From the NCBI RefSeq assembly GCF_947241705.1, contig NC_079271.1, positions 682,001 to 746,000 on the forward strand: a DNA stretch of 64,000 nt, read 5' to 3'. Within the stretch, counting starts at the first letter, position 1; each line of letters begins with the position of its first letter. The stretch is from Saccharomyces mikatae IFO 1815. Lineage: Eukaryota > Ascomycota > Saccharomycetes > Saccharomycetales > Saccharomycetaceae. The notes beneath the pieces were generated by a model that did not search any database, was not told where the DNA came from, and saw nothing but the letters and a program-made list of their open reading frames with translations. The position numbers and the translations under genes were made by a program. Below, one piece after another: positions 59,592-64,000 of the stretch.

Positions 59592-60065
59592 ATGAACAAC
59601 AACGGGAATAGCAACGAGCAACTGCAACAAGAATTGGCCACCACCCAAGAGCAAGTGGCTTCCATTATCGAGTCCTTTGTTGAATTGGGTGTCTCCATAT
59701 ATGATTTTCCTGGTACTCCGGAAGCTACCAAGGGAATGATCACCAACTTGCAAAGAAACGTGGACCGGCTGTACAAGCTAAATGTGAGAAGTAACGATCC
59801 CAAATCTAGCTTGTCCAAGGTAGATATTCCCTTAGAAGTTGTTCAGTACATTGAGGATGGTAGAAATCCTGATATTTACACAAGAGAGTTTGTCGAAGCT
59901 ATAAGGAGATCAAACCAATACCAGAGGGGCAAGATGCTTGGATTGAAGCAGTTAAGAGATTCGCTTGCTGATAAGATTGTGGACGAATTTCCAGAGTTAA
60001 AAGAACCAGTTGAAGATATCATTAATAGGACATCTCCTACTGGCGATTTTTATAAAACTAATTGA
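59592..60065 (+). CDS. NUT2: Mediator subunit Nut2/Med10
   Basis: The 157-residue nuclear protein is Mediator middle-module subunit Med10. It is helical; the conserved block [17 protein letters not shown]-like ([20 protein letters not shown]) is Med10-specific. An Asn/Gln-rich start ([15 protein letters not shown]) precedes it. The length equals the cerevisiae protein. Divergent from MET16 and 141 bases from JIP5 downstream, on the same strand. Confidence 0.95.
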   Translation: MNNNGNSNEQLQQELATTQEQVASIIESFVELGVSIYDFPGTPEATKGMITNLQRNVDRLYKLNVRSNDPKSSLSKVDIPLEVVQYIEDGRNPDIYTREFVEAIRRSNQYQRGKMLGLKQLRDSLADKIVDEFPELKEPVEDIINRTSPTGDFYKTN

Positions 60066-60206
60066 TAGTATTTTCTTTTGAATTTTTCTTGCTCGCTGAA
60101 AAAAGAAAATCGCTTGATAAAAATTTTAACATAGAAAAGTCATGGCATTGCAGTGGCTAAAAACGAAACATCTGAGAAGTAGTGAATAACCTGAACGTTA
60201 ACAAAT
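60066..60206 (+). promoter_or_regulatory. JIP5 promoter with RRPE-like element
   Basis: AAAAATTTT at 60119-60127 is an RRPE-like element about 80 bases before JIP5, in line with its link to ribosome biogenesis. GAAAAAAGAAAATCGC lies just before. No PAC core is seen. Confidence 0.5.
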
Positions 60207-61709
60207 ATGGCCAAGAGTAAAAAGAATTTAGAAGTCGTTGATTCGACAAAATCTCCTATTCTAGAATTACTATCCTTTAAGGCTCCCATTTTTCAGTCAA
60301 TTTTACATCCTGAACTACCCATCATAATAACCGGTTTTGGCACCGGCCATATTGTGTGCCATCGTTATGACCCCACTAAGTTACAGTCACGTTTGAATCG
60401 CAGGCGTAAACTTGATATTGCGATCACAGGCAAGGATTCACGGAACAATTCCAAAATAAAAGGCGGTATTTGCCCCTGGACTAGATTAGACGTGGACGTA
60501 GAAACTGGTGCTTTGAAATTGGTTGATGCTGAAGAAAAACATGAGCAAGAGCAAACTGATAATAACGAAGACTTGGGCGTGGAAACGCTCTGGAAAACTA
60601 AAAGACATAAAGGTAGTGTCCGTGCCATGTGCTTTGACGCTAAAGGTGACAGTATATTTTCTGTTGGTTCCGATAATATCTTGAAAAAGGCTAATACCAT
60701 GACCGGTAAAGTTGTCAAAAAAGTAAACTTGAGTTCGCTTTTTAATTCTGAAAAGAAAAAAAATGATAAGTTCACCAAATTATGCATTTCTCAAACTCAT
60801 CCATTTGTATTAATAGGTGACGAATCTGGTGATATACATGTGATAAACTCGGAAAGCTTGGCTTTAACAAACTCTATTCGATCTATACATTTTGGTGACT
60901 CGATCAATGATATTCTCCACTTTGATAAGAGATCTGCATATAAATTCATTTCTCTTGGTCAGACGACATTAGCGTATTTTGATGTTCGTGACAAAAATGC
61001 CAAGCCAAACACAGCTGAAAACGAAGATGGTAAAATTTTGGTAAGTGATGATCAGGAGGACGAGGTTCTTTGCGGTTGTTTCGTTGACCCGGAAGTTGCA
61101 GATACCCTTTTATGTGGGATGGGCGAGGGTATTGTCACTGTTTGGAAGCCAAATAAGAACGACTTGGAAGATCAAATGAGCCGTATAAAAATAAGCAAAG
61201 ATGAAAGTATCGATTGCATTGTTCCTACGTTACAAGATGACAATTGTATATGGTGTGGTTGTTCCAATGGTAATATTTATAAAGTAAATGCTAAACTGGG
61301 CAAAGTTGTTGAAGTGAGAAACCACAATGAATTGGATGAAGTCAATTTTATAGATTTAGATTTTGAGTACCGTGTTGTTTCTGGTGGCTTAGAGAATATC
61401 AAGATATGGGAACTATCATGTGATCATGCAGAGGAACACGAATTGTTGGAGTCTGATGGGGATGACTCTTTCGCCCGCTCTGATGAAGGAAATAGCGATA
61501 ACAACAGTTCTGATGATTGTGAAGCGACACTTGTCGGGTTATCGAAGGAAGAGCTATTGAATGAATTGGATAAAGATCTTAGTGGAGAAGATTTGCCGGA
61601 AAATAACGACACCGACCAAAAAAGTACCAAAAAAAGAAAGATAACGAAGGAGAACAACAAAAAAAGGGACCTGTACGAGCATGGTATCAAGAAGTTTGAT
61701 GATTTATAG
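60207..61709 (+). CDS. JIP5: WD40 protein Jip5, 60S biogenesis
   Basis: The 500-residue nucleolar WD-repeat protein is required for 60S ribosomal subunit biogenesis. It has WD-like blocks (HKGSVRAMCFDAKGDSIFSV; GIVTVWKPNK; VVSGGLENIKIWELS). The C-terminal 90 residues are acidic and then basic (KKRKITKENNKKRD), probably a nuclear signal. The cerevisiae protein is 492 residues; most length change is in the loop near residue 65-115 and in the acidic tail. The start is ATG in AACAAATATGG. Confidence 0.94.
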   Translation: MAKSKKNLEVVDSTKSPILELLSFKAPIFQSILHPELPIIITGFGTGHIVCHRYDPTKLQSRLNRRRKLDIAITGKDSRNNSKIKGGICPWTRLDVDVETGALKLVDAEEKHEQEQTDNNEDLGVETLWKTKRHKGSVRAMCFDAKGDSIFSVGSDNILKKANTMTGKVVKKVNLSSLFNSEKKKNDKFTKLCISQTHPFVLIGDESGDIHVINSESLALTNSIRSIHFGDSINDILHFDKRSAYKFISLGQTTLAYFDVRDKNAKPNTAENEDGKILVSDDQEDEVLCGCFVDPEVADTLLCGMGEGIVTVWKPNKNDLEDQMSRIKISKDESIDCIVPTLQDDNCIWCGCSNGNIYKVNAKLGKVVEVRNHNELDEVNFIDLDFEYRVVSGGLENIKIWELSCDHAEEHELLESDGDDSFARSDEGNSDNNSSDDCEATLVGLSKEELLNELDKDLSGEDLPENNDTDQKSTKKRKITKENNKKRDLYEHGIKKFDDL

Positions 61710-61832
61710 ATTTATTTCTTCTGTACTTCAAAACAGTTAATATATATACTCTGAGACATAAATTAAAAACTTGATGCCCTCATGAACAAGAATACGCTTA
61801 GTAACCTTGATTTACCATGAAATGCAAAAAAA

Positions 61833-61906
61833 TGGTCTCTAGCGGGATCGAACCGCTGATCCCCGCGTTATTAGCACGGTGCCTTAACCAACTGGGCCAA
61901 GAGACC
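61833..61906 (-). tRNA. tI(AAU): tRNA-Ile (AAT anticodon), minus strand
   Basis: This is the exact reverse complement of the 74-base tRNA-Ile at 12045-12118, with anticodon AAT. Its terminator is the seven-T run read from 61832 back to 61826. A nested LTR cluster lies upstream, starting about 91 bases from the gene. It matches the S. cerevisiae copy known to follow JIP5. Confidence 0.97.
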
Positions 61907-61996
61907 ATCTTATTGATGGAGATTATTCTTTAAGAAACTTAAATACCAGGTGTTTCCACATCCCAAAAATATACGTTTTCATAGGGAAGGAACTTT
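61907..61996. other. tRNA-Ile upstream spacer
   Basis: These 90 bases separate the tRNA from the LTR nest. The first 13 (ATCTTATTGATGG, i.e. CCATCAATAAGAT on the tRNA strand) are the same as before the other tRNA-Ile at 12045. The rest is unremarkable. Confidence 0.5.
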
Positions 61997-62078
61997 ATTG
62001 ATAATAAGTAGTTCTGTAAGTTGTAATAATTAAGAATATGTTGGAATAAGTGATTACTACTACACATTTATTCATATA

Positions 62079-62480
62079 TGTTGGAATGAAAATCAACTAT
62101 CGTCTATCAACTATCGTCTATCAACTATCGTCTATCAACTATCGTCTATCAACTATCGTCTATCAACTATCGTCTATCAACTAGTAGTCATACTACTAGT
62201 ACATTATCATATACGGTGTTATAAGATGACATAAGTTATGAGAAGCGGTCATCGAAATAAGTGGAAGCTGAAACGCAAGGATTGATAATGTAATAGGATC
62301 AATGAATAAGAACATATAAAACGATGATAATAATGTTTATAGAATTGTGTAGAATTGCAGATTCCCTTTTATGGATTCCTAAATCCCCGAGGAGAACTTC
62401 TGGTATATCTACATACCTAATATTGTTGCCTTATAAAAAATGGAATCCCAACAATTACATCAAACTCCACTACAATCTCA
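62079..62480 (+). mobile_element. Delta LTR (Ty1/Ty2) inside tau, enlarged by tandem repeats
   Basis: The delta runs from TGTTGGAATGAAAATCAAC to CTCCACTACAATCTCA. It is 402 bases, against 332 in the other full copies here, and the excess of 70 equals five extra units of a 14-base tandem repeat (62097-62180). No target duplication is seen at its edges (ATATA and GATAC). It is the innermost and youngest layer of the nest, and a fossil solo LTR. Confidence 0.9.
62097..62180 (+). repeat. Six-copy 14-bp tandem repeat inside delta
   Basis: Six perfect, contiguous copies of CTATCGTCTATCAA fill 62097-62180. The other delta LTRs here have a single related unit (CTATTCTCTATCAA at the same place in the copy at 11562). 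It likely arose by slippage or unequal recombination. Confidence 0.97.
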
Positions 62481-62991
62481 GATACCAATTAAATTGGAGT
62501 AGGGAAATTCTAATTATAGAATTTCCTGCATTAGTAAGATAAAGATCTATTAATTTTTCAGAACTTAGTATATAAGAAGATGAGTTTATCACCAAAAGCC
62601 TATCATCAATGTTCTGAATTATGTCTGAACCTTTGGGTTTAGTATAACCAATCAGCGTGTGTTTTATATACCTCTCTTATATAGTTTAAGAAGAAACGAC
62701 TATTCTTAATTATTACAACTTACTAAACAACTAATTATCAACAGAATAAGTCGATCTTTCTTAAATCATATAAGAGAGGTATAAAACACGCACTGATTAG
62801 TCATATTAAAACCACTGGTTCAGACATAATTCAGAACATTGACGATAAGCTTTTGGTTATAAGTTATCTTTTTATACACTAAGTTCTGGACAATTAATAG
62901 ATCTTTACCTTACTACTGCAGTAAATTCTAATATTAGAATTTTCCTACTCCAATTTATACGAAGAATGTATGGTTGTAGTCACTTATTCCA

Positions 62992-64000
62992 TCACCTACT
63001 ATCATCTTAAGAGATTGGTGAATTTTGGGACAATCGTTGGGATCCCATCAATTATCTCAAAAGTCAATGTCTTTCTGAAGTATAAAGAGACCTTGAATTT
63101 GGTCCGCAAAAATAATCTATTAGCGTTTATAGTTAGCAAAACTATCATCAATGGAAGGCTGATACCTGCCACTGCCTACACATGATCTATATTCTGATAT
63201 GGCCCGATATTCACCATATAGGAAAATATGACGTTAGCCACTTGAGCGCACATGATAATGCCTTTCCACGGATATAATAACCATAACTCCAATGGCTCAC
63301 CAGACCAAACGATACTGAGAGCACGTGTGTCTACAGCTATCATCATACATGCTGCTTGTGTCAGGTCGCGACTATTGAAGCAAGCATCAGGCATAAAAGA
63401 TTCCATAGCCCAAGTGGAAAAAAGAAGTTGTTGTACAGATATATCGAAAAAGGCTCATAGAATATTGTTGGAATGAAAATCAGCTATCAACCTCTATTCT
63501 TGTTTCATCAAGATAGGAATATCATTGCAAATCTCAGGAAGTGCGACTTCAAGTAAACCATTCATTATACATGATGTCTCATCGATGATTAACGCGTCAA
63601 CTTCGAAAAAAGTAGACTAAAAGATTTTGGGAATGTTGTACAGTAAGAGCCCTTAATGTAAAAGTATATTCGTTGCACTGAAACAACTTACAGAAGAGGC
63701 ATAAAACAAATTGAAGAGCATTGTGAAGAATATCCAAGAGAAAATGAGAACTGTCTGAACAATTTCATATTTTATGCACATTCCCAAGAATGGAATACCA
63801 CTGAATCAGGGTCGTGATTATGGGCCGGAGATAATTATACCTTTAATACTACAGACCTTTCATAATTCCCGGTTGTCTGGTGGCCTTGTCGATATCAACA
63901 CTACCATACCAAAAAATAGATCAAAATTTTTTAGGCCCTCTCTCCTAAGCGCAAGTATATGTATGAACTGCCAATTGACCACATAATCAAGGATTGTCGA
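62992..64000. other. Unassigned right end with two delta scraps
   Basis: TTGGTGAATTTTGGGACAAT and CGTTGGGATCCCA (about 63008-63048) resemble a delta end on the minus strand; TGTTGGAATGAAAATCAGC (63466-63491) is the first 26 bases of a plus-strand delta. The rest has no gene I recognise. The longest frames are a 71-codon plus frame (62970-63185), a 76-codon minus frame (63176-63406) and a 70-codon plus frame (63774-63986), all without a family match by eye. The gene expected next in cerevisiae (BSP1) is not reached. Confidence 0.4.

Larger units (their letters stand above)
62039..62743 (+). mobile_element. Inner tau LTR (Ty4), itself entered by a delta
   Basis: This plus-strand tau starts TGTTGGAATAAGTG (62039) and ends CTAATTATCAACA (62743). 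It is flanked by an exact 5-base target duplication, GAATA (62034-62038 and 62744-62748), within the outer tau. A delta occupies 62079-62480, so the tau sequence proper is 62039-62078 and 62481-62743. It is incomplete, and younger than the outer tau. Confidence 0.88.
61997..62991 (-). mobile_element. Outer tau LTR (Ty4), entered by a second tau
   Basis: The minus-strand tau runs as 61997-62038 (TTGATAATAAGTAGTTCTGT) and resumes at 62744-62991 (AAATCATATAAGAGAGGTAT; CACTTATTCCA). Between lies another tau on the opposite strand. It is the oldest layer of the nest, is incomplete, and lies about 91 bases from the tRNA-Ile 5' end, a Ty4 target position. Confidence 0.8.

Overview
This window is a eukaryotic, budding-yeast chromosome segment. 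It has compact intergenic regions, one short-exon intron with yeast splice signals, five Pol III tRNA genes, LTR remnants clustered at those tRNAs, and proteins that align almost end to end with Saccharomyces cerevisiae proteins I know. Gene order matches the right arm of S. cerevisiae chromosome XVI from YPR137W (RRP9) to YPR169W (JIP5) without a rearrangement that I can see. Scattered amino-acid differences (for example in the ORC4, RRP15 and URN1 N-terminal regions) suggest another Saccharomyces sensu stricto species or a diverged strain rather than the reference cerevisiae strain. I cannot fix the species without a search.

Layout. 1-12 kb: RRP9, tau/delta remnants and tRNA-Asn, MEP3, the divergent acyltransferase pair LOA1/TAZ1, the divergent KAR3/RRP15 pair, then a sigma/delta cluster at tRNA-Ile. 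12-30 kb: NOC4, the C/D snoRNA snR45, ASN1, YPR147C, YPR148C, NCE102, SUE1, URN1, MAY24 (spliced), PIN3, NCA2. 30-45 kb: TPO3, TDA6, CUR1, an LTR cluster with tRNA-Ala, KRE6, a second LTR cluster with tRNA-Gly, GPH1. 45-62 kb: SGV1, ORC4, TIF3, MMS1, RHO1, MRP2, MET16, NUT2, JIP5. 62-64 kb: a second tRNA-Ile on the minus strand, a three-layer nest of LTRs, and about 1 kb that I cannot assign.

The genes do not form one pathway, as is usual in yeast. Recurrent themes are ribosome assembly (RRP9, RRP15, NOC4, JIP5 and snR45), lipid remodelling (LOA1, TAZ1, YPR147C), plasma membrane and cell wall (MEP3, TPO3, NCE102, YPR148C, KRE6, RHO1), nitrogen/amino-acid/sulfur control (MEP3 with GATA sites, ASN1 with a Gcn4 site, MET16 with Cbf1 and Met31/32 sites), and chromosome and transcription biology (KAR3, ORC4, MMS1, SGV1, NUT2).

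I found no undescribed biological system. The most unusual material is in the tRNA-linked LTR graveyards: tau inserted in tau with a delta inside it, delta inserted in delta, a solo sigma with intact target duplication 16 bp from a tRNA, and a six-copy 14-bp tandem array inside one delta. All transposon material is solo or fragmentary LTR; no internal Ty coding region was recognised.
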